A stretch of DNA of 64,000 bases from Craterostigma plantagineum (Eukaryota > Streptophyta > Magnoliopsida > Lamiales > Linderniaceae), in the NCBI GenBank assembly GCA_027422505.1, contig JAPQWV010000495.1, positions 124,001-188,000 on the forward strand, read 5' to 3'. Below the pieces are notes generated by a model that worked only from the letters and a program-made list of their open reading frames with translations, was not told the DNA's origin and made no database searches. Position numbers and translations under genes: made by a program. Shown here piece by piece: positions 1 through 12,252 of the stretch (the stretch's first letter is position 1; every line of letters begins with the position of its first letter).

Positions 1-1216
1 AATGACAAGACTATAAGAGAATGACAAATGAGTATAGAATAAGGAAAATGATCTGTCAAATGAAGCAATGCAGGATTAGACCGCCATACTTCTTTGGCTC
101 TTGCCTCAGCAAGAGCAGATTCCTTTTCTTTCTGAAGCTGAATTTTGACGTCTTCAAGCATCTTCTTTCGACCTTCTTCCACGAGTCTTTCTATTTCTAA
201 ACGAACTTCCTCGGAGCCCATTCTCTCATCAACCCTTCTACGAATTTCCTCCTCTATTCTCCTTGCAGTCTCTTCTTCCAACTGCTTGAGCTCGGCCTCA
301 TGTTGCAGCCTAAAAGAGTAGCATTGATTCGTTGTTTTCAATTTATATTACAAGATACTACCTACCAATAGTACAGACTGTGGTTTGAGCAAATATAGCA
401 AATGCAGCCTACAACAATCATGAGGTTGATTGAATGAAAATAGAATATAAACAGCACGGACTATGACAAAACCACAATTGACATTAAGTTAATACATTAA
501 AGTCTCACCTTTTCTTTTCTTCTTCCTCCTTATTCAATTTTTCGGTAGCATTCTTAAGCCCGGCCGACGTTGAGGGTGGATCACGATATTCTGGTGAAGG
601 AGATGGTGATGAACTTTTGGTTCTACGATTTCTATGTTGATCAGGTGTCCGAGAATGGCTATTGCGACGCCTGTAAGAGGAAGAACGGCTCCTTCGTCTT
701 CGTGGAGTAACAGAACGACTTTTATGCCTGTCTGGACATAACCCATGCTCATTAATGAAAGAAAACCTTGTTCCCATGTCTCTGCATGATACTGATACCG
801 CATACATGTTTTTCTCAAGCCTTTCAAAACCGCGAACGGGCTTATTCAATTTTGTTCAAAATGCACACTTTTTTTTTTTTTTCTCTTTTTAATGAGAGAG
901 TCGAGTCAGTATTCAATCATGCTTAGCTCGGTTCAACTCATAACATCTTTAACTCGATTCAAGCAAAATAGCTGCTGCCAAGTTGAATACGAACAGAATC
1001 AGGTTTCTTCAGATCGAAAAATCTTCAAATTGCGCGATGGGTTTCCCAGACTTCGATGGACATTAATGGTAGTAAAAAAGAGGTAATAGCCGGGGAAGGA
1101 CATTGATAGAGCTACCTGGAACGAGGAGAACGCGAAGAGTCGCGGCGGGTGTTGCGGCGCGCGGAGTGTCGGCGGCTTACGGCGGGCGACGGAGACCGCG
1201 AAATACTCCGAGGCAT
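1..1216 (-). CDS. ARGLU1-like arginine/glutamate-rich splicing factor (5' part; 3' end beyond the window)
   Basis: Three exons read in one frame on the minus strand: 1116-1216, 509-727 and 90-309, each with GT-AG borders. The intron after position 90 continues past the left edge. Exon 1 starts at the ATG at 1214-1216 and encodes an RS-rich head beginning MPRSISRSPSP. Exon 2 gives SRSVTPRRRRSRSSSYRRR and ends in a KEEEEKKR stretch. Exon 3 is a charged helix with EEETARRIEEEIRRRVDE and LVEEGRKKMLEDV. This order, an RS domain followed by a Glu/Arg coiled coil, is that of the ARGLU1 family, nuclear proteins that modulate transcription and alternative splicing. The joined codons stay in phase (101, 219 and 220 nt). 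The last third of the protein is missing because of the window edge, not through decay. The family call is firm; the paralogue is not known. Confidence 0.8.
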
Positions 1217-1627
1217 AGCTTTTCTTCGAAGGTTGAATTTTTAGGGAACGGAATTCGCTATATTGCCAAATTCAGAGTCAGTATAAGTCAGTGTGAGGTG
1301 AATGGAATAGATCCAAATCGTTTCCAAAGTCGGGTTTGAAATGAAGTGGGCCGCACTATGCGGCTATTTGGGCTAACTGAAGCTCGGCTCTTCTCCTTGG
1401 ACCAACAGCAGTGGAGTTTTCTATTAATGAATACAATCACCAATCACCGCTAGGATTACAAACAGTACACTATGAGGATTTTGACACGCAAAACTGAAGC
1501 TACAAATATTAGGCTTGGCTTGGCTGAGATACTAATACATGCTGTTCCGCGTCTCAGAGACTATGATTGATACAAAAAGGGAGAAAAAGACCGTTTTAGT
1601 TTCTCAAGTGGCAAAAAATTGACTTCT
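1217..1627. other. Intergenic: ARGLU1-like promoter side and 3' flank of the methyltransferase gene
   Basis: No coding signal is seen. The part next to 1217 should hold the promoter and 5' UTR of the minus-strand ARGLU1-like gene. The part next to 1627 should hold the 3' UTR of the minus-strand methyltransferase gene. The ORF that runs across the ARGLU1 first exon on the plus strand is its antisense shadow. Confidence 0.6.
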
Positions 1628-4600
1628 TTAAGCAATGGCGTACTCGAGCCTTTCTTGCTCCTTAGGACGCCATGTCGATTTTTGGGCACATAGCAAGCCT
1701 TCCTTGTCCTTAGAGTACGTCATGCGAATTTCCCATTTCATGGACTTGAATTTGCTTTCGAGCTCAGCAATGGCCTCAACGGTGTCACGCACGATGATTT
1801 TTCCCCCGGGCCTTAACATTCGATCAGCCTCAGCTACCAAAGCAGTCAAGTTGCACCTGTTGACAAATATCATGTAAGGCTTAGGAAACTATGTATTGGG
1901 AACACATCAATTAAAAGATATGTTAGAGAACTCACTTCCTTCCAATCTTGGAGAAGAGATGATCAGCATGGAGAAGATCGTAAGATCTTGGGTAAGTACT
2001 GAACGATTCACACCAATCGTGATAAATTCCAAATAGACCTCGCTCATATATAATGGGCAGTGTATCGGGTGCATCAATAGAAACAATATTCATCACCCAG
2101 ACATTCAAGTCCTTAAGAGCAGCTGCAAACCTGTGAAGGATACGTCCCATACTCAATAAGACTAACTGATATTGTATTTTTACAGGATTTGGCCGTTATG
2201 TTTTTTGCTTACCCTCCATAAACCGCACGCATGTCCATGACATTCCTAACATTGGACCAGTTAATACCGAGCCCTTTAAGATATGAATTGCTCACTACGC
2301 GTTTCCAGTGTTGGTAATCTGCAGTAAAATCTTCAGGAGCTGGTTTTCCGTATACTCCAACTTCAGAAGTTGATAACCAATACGGTACACTCGCAACCCT
2401 TGAAGGCCATTCTTCTGGCCATTGAGAGCCTCGTTCGGTTGAAGCGACGGGCACTTTGTGCATGCATGCTTGTAAAGGAATGTTCCTGTGCATATTAACG
2501 AATGAAATTGAATGATGGTTGAGTTCGTATTTCATTTCGTAGTTGAAGAAGAGAAAAAAAAAGGTTAAGTGAAATAAGGAAATAAATATACCAAGCAGCA
2601 TTTGGATCATCAGACTCTTGGCACAGCGGAGGATCGTTTTGTGATCTCTGTTCATAGCACTCGTTTGTCATGGGCTTGCGATAGACAGCGATTCCCACTC
2701 CATTTACCTTGTCTTTTGTGATTGAGATAACTTCCCAGCACATCGCCTCAGTCAATTTTTTCATTGCTGAAAATATTAACACGAGATGATTTATCAGAGA
2801 TGAAGTGTCACATAAAATTCAAGAAGATAAAAAATGGGCTGTACCTTCCCAAATCTCAACGTCTTCAGGAAGTTTTTGGTAGATGGGAGTAGCTGACCAG
2901 ACAAAGAAACCACCCGGCCGTAGTAAACGATTCAGCTCCAAGAGAAGTTTGCCACCTTGATTATGTAAGACAATTCGAATTTCACATTATTACAGTTCAC
3001 ATAAAGGAATTTCTATCACGGGCATTCTCAAAACGCAGCACACTAAATTTTCTTGAACCTGTCTTTTACAGAACTAAATATACCTTCAACGTGCCAGGGA
3101 ACCCTGCAACGTGCACAGTGAACAACATCGAAAACTCTCCCAGGATATGGAAGCCTCTTAGTACCCATAACAGCAGATATTGCTGGGATTCCTCTTTCTA
3201 ATGCGAATTGAACCTGAGCTTCATGTTCGTCTTTTGGGGCTAGCGACATGGCAAGAACATCTCGATCAAACAGAAAACCACCGAAGCTAGCAACACCGCA
3301 ACCAACATCTAAAATCACCCGAGAGCGTTTTCCCCAGGCAACAACAGGGACAGACTAGAAATAAACAATTGAATCCATCCAGCCAGTTAAATTGCATTTC
3401 CCAAAAAATTTACATAGAGCACAATGAGGCTGATTTTGTCAGCAACAATCGATATATTACCTGCTGTATGAAGTCAATGTAATGAAGAGCACCATGCTTA
3501 AACTGGGTTCCACCACCAGGGAAAGTAAGATATTCACCGCTAACCTTTACCCAGTTCTGATGTCCTTTGACCTCAGCTAGCTTGGTGTGAGGAACATTGT
3601 GATACCAAATCTGAAGAAAGTCCATGCAATAGGTAACAAAAACAATAATAAATGTTACTACATGAGCATGTTTTGAAGTCTTAATACCTTTTCCCGACTC
3701 GTGGGCCATTCAATTGAGCGTCGGTATCCATCAGGCAATGGCACAAGGCATGTAGGTGGATTTTCAGGGCAATGCCTCTCTCTGTGTTCGTAATGCTTCG
3801 TTGATGGAAGTTTCCTTATGGCTTGTAAGTTATCAAGACACGGTATATAATCTGGTCCAGCGCTTGTATTGCAAACTTTCCAACTGAAACTAGATTGATC
3901 ATCCGAGTTAGAAGATGCCTGTGTTTCTTTCTCATTTTTCGACTCTGCAGCCTGAGTTGAGAATGCTCCATTTTGGGTCGTTGATTCGCTAGAAAGCTCT
4001 GATTGAGCTCCTGAAGGAAACGCATCACCAGAATTATCCTTCTTATAATTAGAAACTTGATCAGAACCCTCACCGTTCTTGTTATCAACTTTCTCTTCTG
4101 TTTGATTTTTATCTCCAACTGTTTCACCTGAATCTTTGTCAGATTTCTTATCAAGGTTATTTTTCTCGGTCGTCTCTTCTTCAGCTTTAGAATCATCAAT
4201 TTCTTTCCCATCAAAATTCTTTTCGCCATTTTCTGAATCCGCCTTTTTCTCCTCTCCGTTTTCTTTATTTTCAGCCTCAGATTTCTCTTCCTCATCGGTT
4301 TTTCCAGAATCATCACGCTTATTATTCTTATCTTCCTGAGTGTCTCCCTTCGTGGAATCTTCAGGCAAATCGCCTTGATTGTCTTCAAAAGGCTTTGGTT
4401 TCTCATCGGTCAAAACATTACTATCTTCATTCGCATTATCGCCGCTATCATTTCCAGAATCATTGTTATTCTCAGACATAGGATTGGTAACAGGAATTTT
4501 CACCTCATTCTTGTTCTCCTCAGAAACATCAGACTTCTGCACCGGGACAACTGACGATGATGTCATCATCCATACCCCAACTAGACATAGGGCTACGAAA

Positions 4601-4677
4601 ACGACGACTGTGACTGTCGAACAGTAGCTTGATGACGACTTTCTGCCGTCGACTCTAGAGTATTTACCTTGTGCCAT
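1628..4677 (-). CDS. Probable methyltransferase of the PMT family (PMT24/25/26-like), type II membrane protein
   Basis: Eight exons on the minus strand join in phase: 3688-4677, 3461-3610, 3084-3354, 2845-2955, 2592-2766, 2213-2485, 1936-2130 and 1628-1856. They give 797 residues, a usual length for the long PMT members. The protein starts [13 protein letters not shown] and has one membrane segment at about residues 20-38 ([17 protein letters not shown]). A long acidic, Asn/Lys/Glu-rich stem follows to about residue 260. The catalytic region then shows the SAM-binding loop [26 protein letters not shown] and a second half with [16 protein letters not shown]. Family knowledge: these are Golgi putative S-adenosylmethionine-dependent methyltransferases (DUF248), with members such as QUA2 linked to pectin methylation. 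The substrate of this subgroup is not known to me. A 5' UTR intron spans about 4723-5269. No lesion was seen. Confidence 0.93.
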
Positions 4678-5989
4678 GCTTCAAAATTCTTTTGTTTTAG
4701 CCAAAGTTATCTGCTAATTCACCTGTGAGACGAAGTAATATGACATTTTAGATCTGTCTTGAAAGTCAATAATGATTTCAGATTGCAAAATGGAAGCGAT
4801 GCTATACAATCAAATAATTTACCAAATAACAGGACTCTTAACTCTTAAGCAAAAGTTAAAAAATTAATGCTTCAATGATAGATAGCTGACCTATTAACAG
4901 AAAGCAGGATCTTAATTAAGTAACACAATCTGCTCTGTTTTTAAACTACATTAAATTAGGAATCACCACTCCGTCAATAGATCACATTGATTGTTGAAGA
5001 TAACGAGTGCGAGATCAGCTAAATCCATATCAGGACGGAATATACCAAAATTGATCTGTTGACCCTCACAAATCTTAAACAGCTCAGATCTAAAACGCAT
5101 ACCAAATACAAACCAAGCATCAGCTCCATGATCATCATAACCAAACATAATAACATAAATCGAAGGTAAACATCTCAAAATAGCAACAACTACAACAACG
5201 ATGACAACGACGAACATCACAGAGAAAATAACGAATCAATCGGTAAGCTAGTTTCTTAAAAGAGATCACCTTTCTTGATATGCTTCCAAAATGCAGAGAT
5301 CTAAAGCTGATGCTTCATTAATACCTCATTTCCTCTGCGAAGCTCAACAACAGTGTCGGTGGTGTGCGAGATTGGTAGGTGCGTAATCTTGAAAACAAAG
5401 CTGTGGAATTTCAGGTGTATATTTATAAAACGCGTCTGTGCATATTTATAAATTTATTGCGATATGCATGTCATTTTTATTTTATACGCTTCTCAGATCA
5501 GTGTAATTAGGGAAAGTGTATATAATATTTATCTGAATAGAAATTTACATTGACACCACAAGAATGCCGTGAAGGTGAAATCGGTAATTAACTATACGCG
5601 TCGGCGCTATAAATAAATAAGTGAATTAAATTACCTAAAAATAGTAAGTATAATTAAATTTAGGAAAAGACTATGCCGACAACGATCCACAAGAACGCGA
5701 CTATAACATGTTCTGCCTCAGATCCAGTGTCAGCTCACTTACGTATCAATTACATTTAAATTACAGTATTTTACATCCTATTTAATGTACATTTTGAATT
5801 GAATCATGCAATGGGCTGATAAAAAGTTCTCCGAGAATTGTTGTGGCTGAGTGTTATTCTTTGGTAATAAAGGGACCGGATAGCAATTAGTTGAGAAACA
5901 AATTCATCAAATTGCCGGCGACGACGTAATGTTTCTTTTTCAATTACAAATTACTGTGTGTGGAAAACGGAGACGGAGTTGGAAGAGAA
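4678..5989. promoter_or_regulatory. Divergent promoter region with 5' UTR intron of the methyltransferase gene
   Basis: On the minus strand a donor (AAAG then GTGATC, intron from 5269) and an acceptor (CTCACAG ending at 4723) frame a 5' UTR intron of about 547 bp. A TATA-like TATAAATATAC lies at 5418-5427 on the minus strand, which would place transcription start near 5390. From about 5450 to 5989 the DNA is AT-rich and should contain the promoter of the plus-strand PAXX-like gene. No ORF here looks coding. Confidence 0.5.
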
Positions 5990-8006
5990 ATGCAACGAAT
6001 ATTCGGAAAAGTGATATCGGAATGGGCAGCTCAGGCCGAGTCGACTCCGACGCCGTTTCTATATTGCGTTAATGGAAATGACGAATTTGGGATCAGAGTC
6101 GTCGTCACTGATTTTCGATCCAACACCTTCGAGGTGGTCAAGTCACGGCAACAGCTCGAAGACTTGGTATCACTTTCTCTTTTCCTCCATTTGTTCGGCT
6201 AACCAACTCTCTATAGCGAGTTATCAGCCCGATTCTTAGGTTTCTCTGTGAGTGATATTGGTGCTTCAACGGTGGAAAACCAGCTCGTTTGCTACCTGGT
6301 CAGACAAAATTTATGATAATTGCACCCAGTGTTTGGGTTTGAGGTCGAGATACTGTTGGTTGAGCTCTTGGTTGCTTAAAACATCAAGCTTGACTGCTTG
6401 TTAGTTGAATTCGAAATCGTATCGTATTTTTTTTTTTTTTGGTTAATTTTGCCCGCTTCTGTTTGTCTAGTTGGCAGACACATTTATTTATGACATGATT
6501 TGATTGTCAGTGGCAGGCCTTCTAATTTATGTAATAAGCTTCTGTGTTAGTGTCTCGGGTTGTGGCAATTACCTTTTTTCGTTCTGAGATTTGTTGCCTT
6601 TTGTTTCTTCAGAGGGATGATATTGGAGTAGGTGGCTCATGGCCGGAATTTGTAGATTACATCACGACTTCCTTTAAATCGGGCGATGTGAAGCTTAGGC
6701 TCGAGGGTTTATCAGAGTTGGGAGGTATCGTATTAATAATCTTACTGATGATCGATCATTGTCCGGGAATGCAAAGATGAGAGTTTTATGGTTCCCTTGT
6801 AACTCGTACCCAGTTACCCGTGACATTTGAAGTATCAAATATTGTCCTTTAACCCAATCCCTTACCTTATGTTGCATACATTTTGTGAAGGAATGTGATG
6901 CCATATCACGTATACACATATCAAATGATTTGTTTGTTTATGCAGTAATTTCTCAATGCATGGGACCTAAAGTTCGAAATTGTTCGGTCCTTTCTGTAAT
7001 GTACCTCTTTTTTTAGGTGCTTCACGTGCGAAATTTATCGGCCAAAAAAGCGAAGGGGATGCCTCGCATATCTCTTTCCCTCAATAAACTCGTCACTGGT
7101 GCTGCTGGTGAGGCAATGGCAATGCTGTCACTAAAGCTCTATGAAGATTTCAAGGATGTGGAGACTTCACTTATAGAAGGTCTCTCAATGATCAATTGCT
7201 ACAAATTTTTGTTTTCACCTGAGATGAATACCATGTTTCCCATGGAGGATTCATTTTCACGTGTTGTCATGAATTAATGTTGATCATTTTCCAATTTTCA
7301 TTTTTCATGTCTAGAAAAAGAGAGCAAAATCCAATTGACCAAGGTTGTAGCTGATCAACAGGTAGTTCACTCTTTGGACTTGCATGCAAAGCTCTTATTG
7401 GATTTGCCTAAACTTTGTTAGCCATTTCTTCGATGCCTCATTAGAATAGTCATGTAACTAATGGCTATATGAGTTTGGAAACGTAATATATATTTGGTCT
7501 ATAGCTTAAGCTGGACTTGCAAAGAGTTCGAAGACGACAAATAACTAATTTGTTTTACTGGTGAAACTGGTTATAAACTTAAAAGTCTTTGACGCTGATT
7601 TATTCAGGAAAAGAATGCCACTCTCCAAAAGCAGTTGGACATGGTATTCTATTCAGGGAAACACAAGTCGCAGAAGATAAATAATGCAGACGACAAAAAT
7701 TCTCGTTCACCAGGTATTCTTACGGCATAAGTTGCTCACAGTTATCTACGATAGCATTTTTTTTTTATTGTTATTATAATTCCCGTTTGAAATAACTACT
7801 TGCAGACAAGCACGGCGATCAAAAGCCCATGTCGACAAAAGTTGCTAACCGTGTCGTTCCAGCCCATCGAAGGTTTAATAAATTTGCAGATTGATTAGCC
7901 ATGCTGTTAAAATAGTATCTAATAAAGCATTGTCTTGTTTTGTAGGTCTAGAGTAAGAGGAGTTTTTTTAAACGACACTGAAGATGATTCAAAGCCAGAT
8001 GCATAA
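5990..8006 (+). CDS. PAXX-like protein of the XRCC4 superfamily (non-homologous end joining)
   Basis: Seven exons join in phase: 5990-6166, 6613-6729, 7017-7179, 7315-7361, 7608-7713, 7806-7872 and 7946-8006, giving 245 residues. The start is the first ATG of the frame (MQRIFGKVISEWAAQ). The donor at 6730 (ATC then GTATTA) was chosen over the one at 6725 because only it keeps exon 3 open. The head domain has FLYCVNGND and GIRVVVTDFRSNTFEV, then GDVKLRLEGLSELGG and ISLSLNKL, followed by a helix (AMAMLSLKLYEDFKDVE). Human PAXX has the same order: short beta head with VTD, serine-rich strand, then helix. The basic tail ends RRSRVRGVFLNDTEDD, which resembles the Ku-binding tail of human PAXX. Function in DNA end joining is inferred from this fold-level likeness. 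A generic XRCC4-like coiled-coil protein is the alternative. Confidence 0.68.
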
Positions 8007-8176
8007 AAAATAAATAAAAAAAGTAAAGGTCATCCAGAAGACAATTTTAGCCTCTCTTTTTTCAGTGTCTTGTACAGATTTTTTTGTACAGATAGATGAA
8101 GTCGTTGTAGAACTGTATACATATTCTGGTTGTTTTTGGCACTAGATTATATTTACCGAAAAAATATTAATAATTT

Positions 8177-9946
8177 TCAAAGTTTAGCATCCATATTAGC
8201 TCCATAAAAGCTCGGATTCTCAACATCTTTCATATGCTTAACAAGACAAAGAAGCAGGCTCCCTACAACCTCAGACATGAAGATATCTTCTGCTACAAAC
8301 ACATGCCTTACATCATTCACCTCAATCCAACTACACCCTGCTTCCTTCTTCAAGTCCATGTCAGCTACAACACTTCTCATCTTTCTTGCATCATCCCATT
8401 TACCAGCTGTTGCGAAGACATTGGACATCATGACGTATCTTCCTGCGTTTTCTGGTTCGAGCTCAAACAGAGCTTCAGCGGCCATTTTTGCGAGTTTTAG
8501 GTTTCCATGCACGCGACAAGTAGCCAACAGAGCACCCCACATGCTCAAGCGATCTGCAGAACCACAAGGGGCCTTCTTTATCACTTCATATGCTTCTTCG
8601 AGTCTGTTCTTTCGCCCGAGCAAATCGACCAAAATCGCATAGTGCTCTTGTCTTGGAGTTAAGTTGAACTCGCTCTGCATTGCATTTAGAAGTCCAAGTC
8701 CTTCAGACACCAAACCTGCGTGGCTACAAGCTGATAGAACTGCAACAAATGTCACCTCATTTGGTTTCACATTTGCTCTTAGCATCTCGTCGAAGATGGC
8801 AAGTGATGATTCACCGTGCCCGTTCTGAGCGAACCCCGTTATCATCGAATTCCAAGACACCGTGTCTTTGTTGTCAAGTCTATCGAATAATTTCATCGAA
8901 GATGTCATGTCTCCACATTTACTGTACATGTCGATTAGGGCGTTGGTTACAAACACATTATCAAAGATTGTGGTACTTGTAGATCTAATCTTATGACCAT
9001 GGATCTGTTTGCCCTTTCTTACGAGAGCTAGCTCCGCGCAGGCGCTCAAAACACTAACGTATGTGACATCGTTCACATGCACACCTTCCTTCTGCATTTT
9101 GACGAAAAAGGAGAGGGCTTTTTCACCTTCCCTATTCCTAGCTAAGCCGTTGATCAGCGCAGTCCAAGAAACCTCGTTCTTAACTGCCGTTTGATCAAAG
9201 AGAAAACAAGCATCATCCATTTTACCTGCAGCGGAGTAAGTAACGATCATCGAAGTCCAAGAGACGACGTCTTTCTCCTTCATACGACTGAAAATCCTCC
9301 AAGAACTCTCTGGCACAGAGCATTTCCCATAAGCGTCTATCAGAGAATTACGAACAACGACATTCAAGTCCAAACACGTCACAATACTAATTCCATGCAC
9401 CTGTCTTAACAGCTCCAACGTATTTGACCCAGCACATGCCTTCACTAGACCCGTGATGCTAACCTCGTCCAAGAAAATGCCATTTTCATGACTACTATGC
9501 ATGTGCATTCCTTTTGCCACTTCGATCGCTTCCTCGTAAAACCCACCTCGGAGAAAGCCCCAAAGTATGCTATTGCAGGTGATGACGTTTGGTTCGGGCA
9601 TTTCATCAAACAGATGATGAGCTTCTTTCAAGCAGCCCATCTGACAATATGCTGAGATCAGCGTGTTCCAGGAGCGCGTGTTCTTGGACGGGACGTCGTC
9701 GAAAGATTTACGGGCACAGTCTATGGCGCTACATGCGGAGTAAAGCTGTATCAAACGGTTGGTGAGAAAAGTGTCGACAAAGAGAGCTGTTCTGATGATA
9801 TGGGAGTGCAGTGTTCTTCCAAGCCTGAGATTCTTAGTCTTAACGCAGCTCGATAAGAGAGTTGCAACTTGATTATGGTGGTGGCGGCCATCATCTCGTT
9901 GCATGGCATTTATACCGGCGAGAGAGACTAATATACGCACAAGCAT
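8177..9946 (-). CDS. Pentatricopeptide repeat protein, PLS class with E motif
   Basis: A single uninterrupted frame of 589 residues starts at the ATG at 9944-9946. It shows tandem 31-36-residue helical repeats, for example SWNTLISAYCQMGCLKEAHHL, SWTALINGLARNREGEKAL and TFVAVLSACSHAGLVSEG. It ends with an E-type tail containing GCSWIEVNDVRHVFV at about residue 537 and has no DYW domain. Members of this class bind organelle RNA and usually direct C-to-U editing together with DYW partners. The short N-terminus (MLVRILVSLAG) is compatible with organelle targeting but is not diagnostic. No intron or lesion was seen. The RNA target cannot be read from the sequence by eye. Confidence 0.92.
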   Translation of the reverse strand: MLVRILVSLAGINAMQRDDGRHHHNQVATLLSSCVKTKNLRLGRTLHSHIIRTALFVDTFLTNRLIQLYSACSAIDCARKSFDDVPSKNTRSWNTLISAYCQMGCLKEAHHLFDEMPEPNVITCNSILWGFLRGGFYEEAIEVAKGMHMHSSHENGIFLDEVSITGLVKACAGSNTLELLRQVHGISIVTCLDLNVVVRNSLIDAYGKCSVPESSWRIFSRMKEKDVVSWTSMIVTYSAAGKMDDACFLFDQTAVKNEVSWTALINGLARNREGEKALSFFVKMQKEGVHVNDVTYVSVLSACAELALVRKGKQIHGHKIRSTSTTIFDNVFVTNALIDMYSKCGDMTSSMKLFDRLDNKDTVSWNSMITGFAQNGHGESSLAIFDEMLRANVKPNEVTFVAVLSACSHAGLVSEGLGLLNAMQSEFNLTPRQEHYAILVDLLGRKNRLEEAYEVIKKAPCGSADRLSMWGALLATCRVHGNLKLAKMAAEALFELEPENAGRYVMMSNVFATAGKWDDARKMRSVVADMDLKKEAGCSWIEVNDVRHVFVAEDIFMSEVVGSLLLCLVKHMKDVENPSFYGANMDAKL

Positions 9947-10573
9947 ACATTGATCTTCTTACACATGGCCAAATCCATTCCTCGTCTGAGAGAGAGCAGC
10001 AGCTTTAACACCTTCGTCAAACTGGTGAAGTTGCACGCCTTTAGGTTAGATGATGACTTCAAAGGGTCGTTGTCTCCCTCCACGATCGGCCAACCAAGAC
10101 TTGTCGACAGTCTCGTGGTGATGTTATTTGCTACGCCGTCATGGATCACGTTCTTCTCTATGCAATTTAATTTCATTTTTGTTTTGGTGTTCTGTTACTT
10201 ATGAGTTTGAGCCTGATATCGAAATATAGGTTTAGTTAATCATCAAGTATACGTAGCCCAGAATTTTGAGAAAGTCCCAATGCTTTGGTCTTCGTTACTG
10301 TGTTTGTTTATTACCCCCCCTTTGCTTGGCAAGATCCTGACAACCTGTTAAGCTCCCAGGGGACTTGCATGTCCCGAACCCGAACTGAACCGTGCACACA
10401 TACTGCAAAGTTATTCGAGCAACTAAGACTGAAAATTACTTAACAAACAACTCCAAGGAACGACAAAGGACTGTTAAACAAAATATCACGACAACACAGA
10501 ACACAAGTTTACCGTGCAGCATTCCTTAGCAGAATAAGAAAACCAAATTCAACAAATGAGTAAAGCCAATCTT
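9947..10573. other. Intergenic: PPR promoter and MYB 3' flank
   Basis: The 627 bp between the PPR start and the MYB stop codon have no convincing coding potential. A short C-run lies at about 10315. The right part should hold the 3' UTR of the minus-strand MYB gene. Confidence 0.55.
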
Positions 10574-11419
10574 TCAGTTGCAATTTCCAGCACCTAAAAA
10601 GTCGATCAACTCAATGCTTTTGCCACCTTTTGCTTCATCGGACTTTGAAACTGGAAATAACTCCAACATGGCATTAGCATTCACATCAGACATCAAAGAA
10701 GCTCCACGCTGCTCCCAACCATAGCTAAACATATTCCCAGCATATGACGATGGACCATTCCAGGTTAAGGGCATTGTTTGTTCACCCTCTTGTACGACGC
10801 TGAAGCTCGATGGAAAACCATCGTAATCAGCAACTGGGCAGGGACATTTTGAAAGGTGTGAGCCAATGGGAACTGCTGATGAATCCTCCTTAATTGATCC
10901 CGAACCATGACGCTCTTCAATGGAGGCATATTGAGCTGCGTCTTTGAAAAACCTTGTTTTGACCAATATATGGTACTGATTCTTCAGTTGGTTATCAGTT
11001 CGACCAGGGAAGAAATGCACCATTGATGCCCACTTGTTTCCAAACTCTCGTTGGAGGTCGAGAAGCCTAGCTTGTTCTACAGCAGTAAATGGTGTTTTCT
11101 TGAGTTTTGGATCTAAATGATTCATCCACCTCAACCTACAGCTTTTCCCTATGAGAAAGGAACCAAAAAATCCACAAACTCGCAAATTTAAAAAAAAACT
11201 TACGAACAAAATATGTAACCAGAGATTCGATAGAATACCTGTTCTTCCTTGGATCTTTCGAGCAATGAACTCCCACTTCCCTGGACCGTGTTCTTCAACA
11301 AGCTTAGCTAACAGATCATCTTCCAAAACTGTCCAATGGCATTTGATGTAAGGACGGCACTGTTTGCCGTTAGATCCATTACCTTCTCTGACGACTTCCA
11401 TTGAAGAAACTTGCGACAA
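10574..11419 (-). CDS. R2R3-MYB transcription factor (MYB52/54/105/117-like type)
   Basis: Two exons, 11239-11419 and 10574-11148, give 251 residues. The intron falls inside the R2 repeat after GRT, the usual place for plant R2R3-MYBs, and the codon GGG is split across it. R2 reads CHWTVLEDDLLAKLVEEHGP and continues to IQGRTGKSCRLRWMNHLDP. R3 begins KKTPFTAVEQARLL, with the first Trp replaced by Phe as normal, and ends FFPGRTDNQLKNQYHILV. The pattern LDP then PFT with FFPGRTDN places it nearest subgroup 21. It should be a nuclear DNA-binding regulator. The canonical NHWH near the end of R3 is NQYH here, so the paralogue is divergent. A C-terminal activation or repression motif was not recognised. 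Confidence 0.9.
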   Translation of the reverse strand: MSQVSSMEVVREGNGSNGKQCRPYIKCHWTVLEDDLLAKLVEEHGPGKWEFIARKIQGRTGILSNLWLHILFVSFFLNLRVCGFFGSFLIGKSCRLRWMNHLDPKLKKTPFTAVEQARLLDLQREFGNKWASMVHFFPGRTDNQLKNQYHILVKTRFFKDAAQYASIEERHGSGSIKEDSSAVPIGSHLSKCPCPVADYDGFPSSFSVVQEGEQTMPLTWNGPSSYAGNMFSYGWEQRGASLMSDVNANAMLELFPVSKSDEAKGGKSIELIDFLGAGNCN

Positions 11420-12252
11420 AGATAAGTTTCAACCGCTACCCTATTTCTCGGCAGATATAAAGTCCCAAATGAAATAAATGGAGACAACTACATAAGGATG
11501 GATTGATTTAAAGCTGCAAGGAGGTCAATAATCTTAAACCGATTTCGAGAATGCACTGGGATTACCTAAATGCGGATCTAACATTCACTGAATCGTGCTA
11601 AAATGTTTAACGCTGCGTAACCGAGCAATAAATTGCTCTAACATCCTTGGTGAACTTTTTCCACACGTCAAACGTTTCAGTAAATGCAGGTTTGTCGTAT
11701 TCACCAAACATCAGAGATGAAGATGGAACTTTTGACAATATAGTTCCATTTATTAATGCATGCGTTAAAGTGAAAAGTGACCAACGTAAAAAATTTCTAT
11801 ATTGAAACATAGCAAACGAAAAAAAGATGAAAAAGAAGAAATAATTATTTTGTAATAGGTAAGAGCTCAAGATTGCTCGGAAGCTAATGACTTCTGAGAG
11901 TAATTGGTCCAAGAACATTCAAAAAGCAATCAAGATTTTATAATCATAACCAGATGAAACATCAAAATTCAGTCATGAGTAAGCAACTTCGCATACACGA
12001 GGAAATCGAACAGCATTAATAATATACACGACCAGTGGAACTCTATCTACAAACATACCATGGTCCGCATAACAAACAGCTGGGCTGATTTTCAGTAGAC
12101 CAACTTCGTAATATTTGCTAGTACTAGCATCTCTAAGTACTGATAGTGCTCAACTAAACCTAAGTATCTCACCATTCCATTACATAAAACTGAAGCGGTT
12201 TTACTTGCTTTGTGTAGATAGTGAGCATAAATCATTTACAGCATAAACCAAT
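11420..12252. other. Intergenic, upstream of the MYB gene
   Basis: AT-rich DNA with no supported gene. It should contain the MYB promoter and 5' UTR. ORFs of about 100 codons here have low-complexity translations rich in Phe and Tyr and are probably chance. Confidence 0.5.

Noticed and set aside
4136..4627. Plus-strand Ser/Phe-rich ORFs across the methyltransferase stem
   Set aside because: Antisense shadow of the acidic Lys/Glu/Asn-rich stem of the real gene.
6946..6986. A mini-exon in intron 2 of the PAXX-like gene to repair phase
   Set aside because: It would leave a following intron of only 30 bp; using the donor at 6730 repairs the phase without it.
8234..9409. Plus-strand ORFs inside the PPR gene
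   Set aside because: Antisense frames of a fully coding PPR region; no domain.
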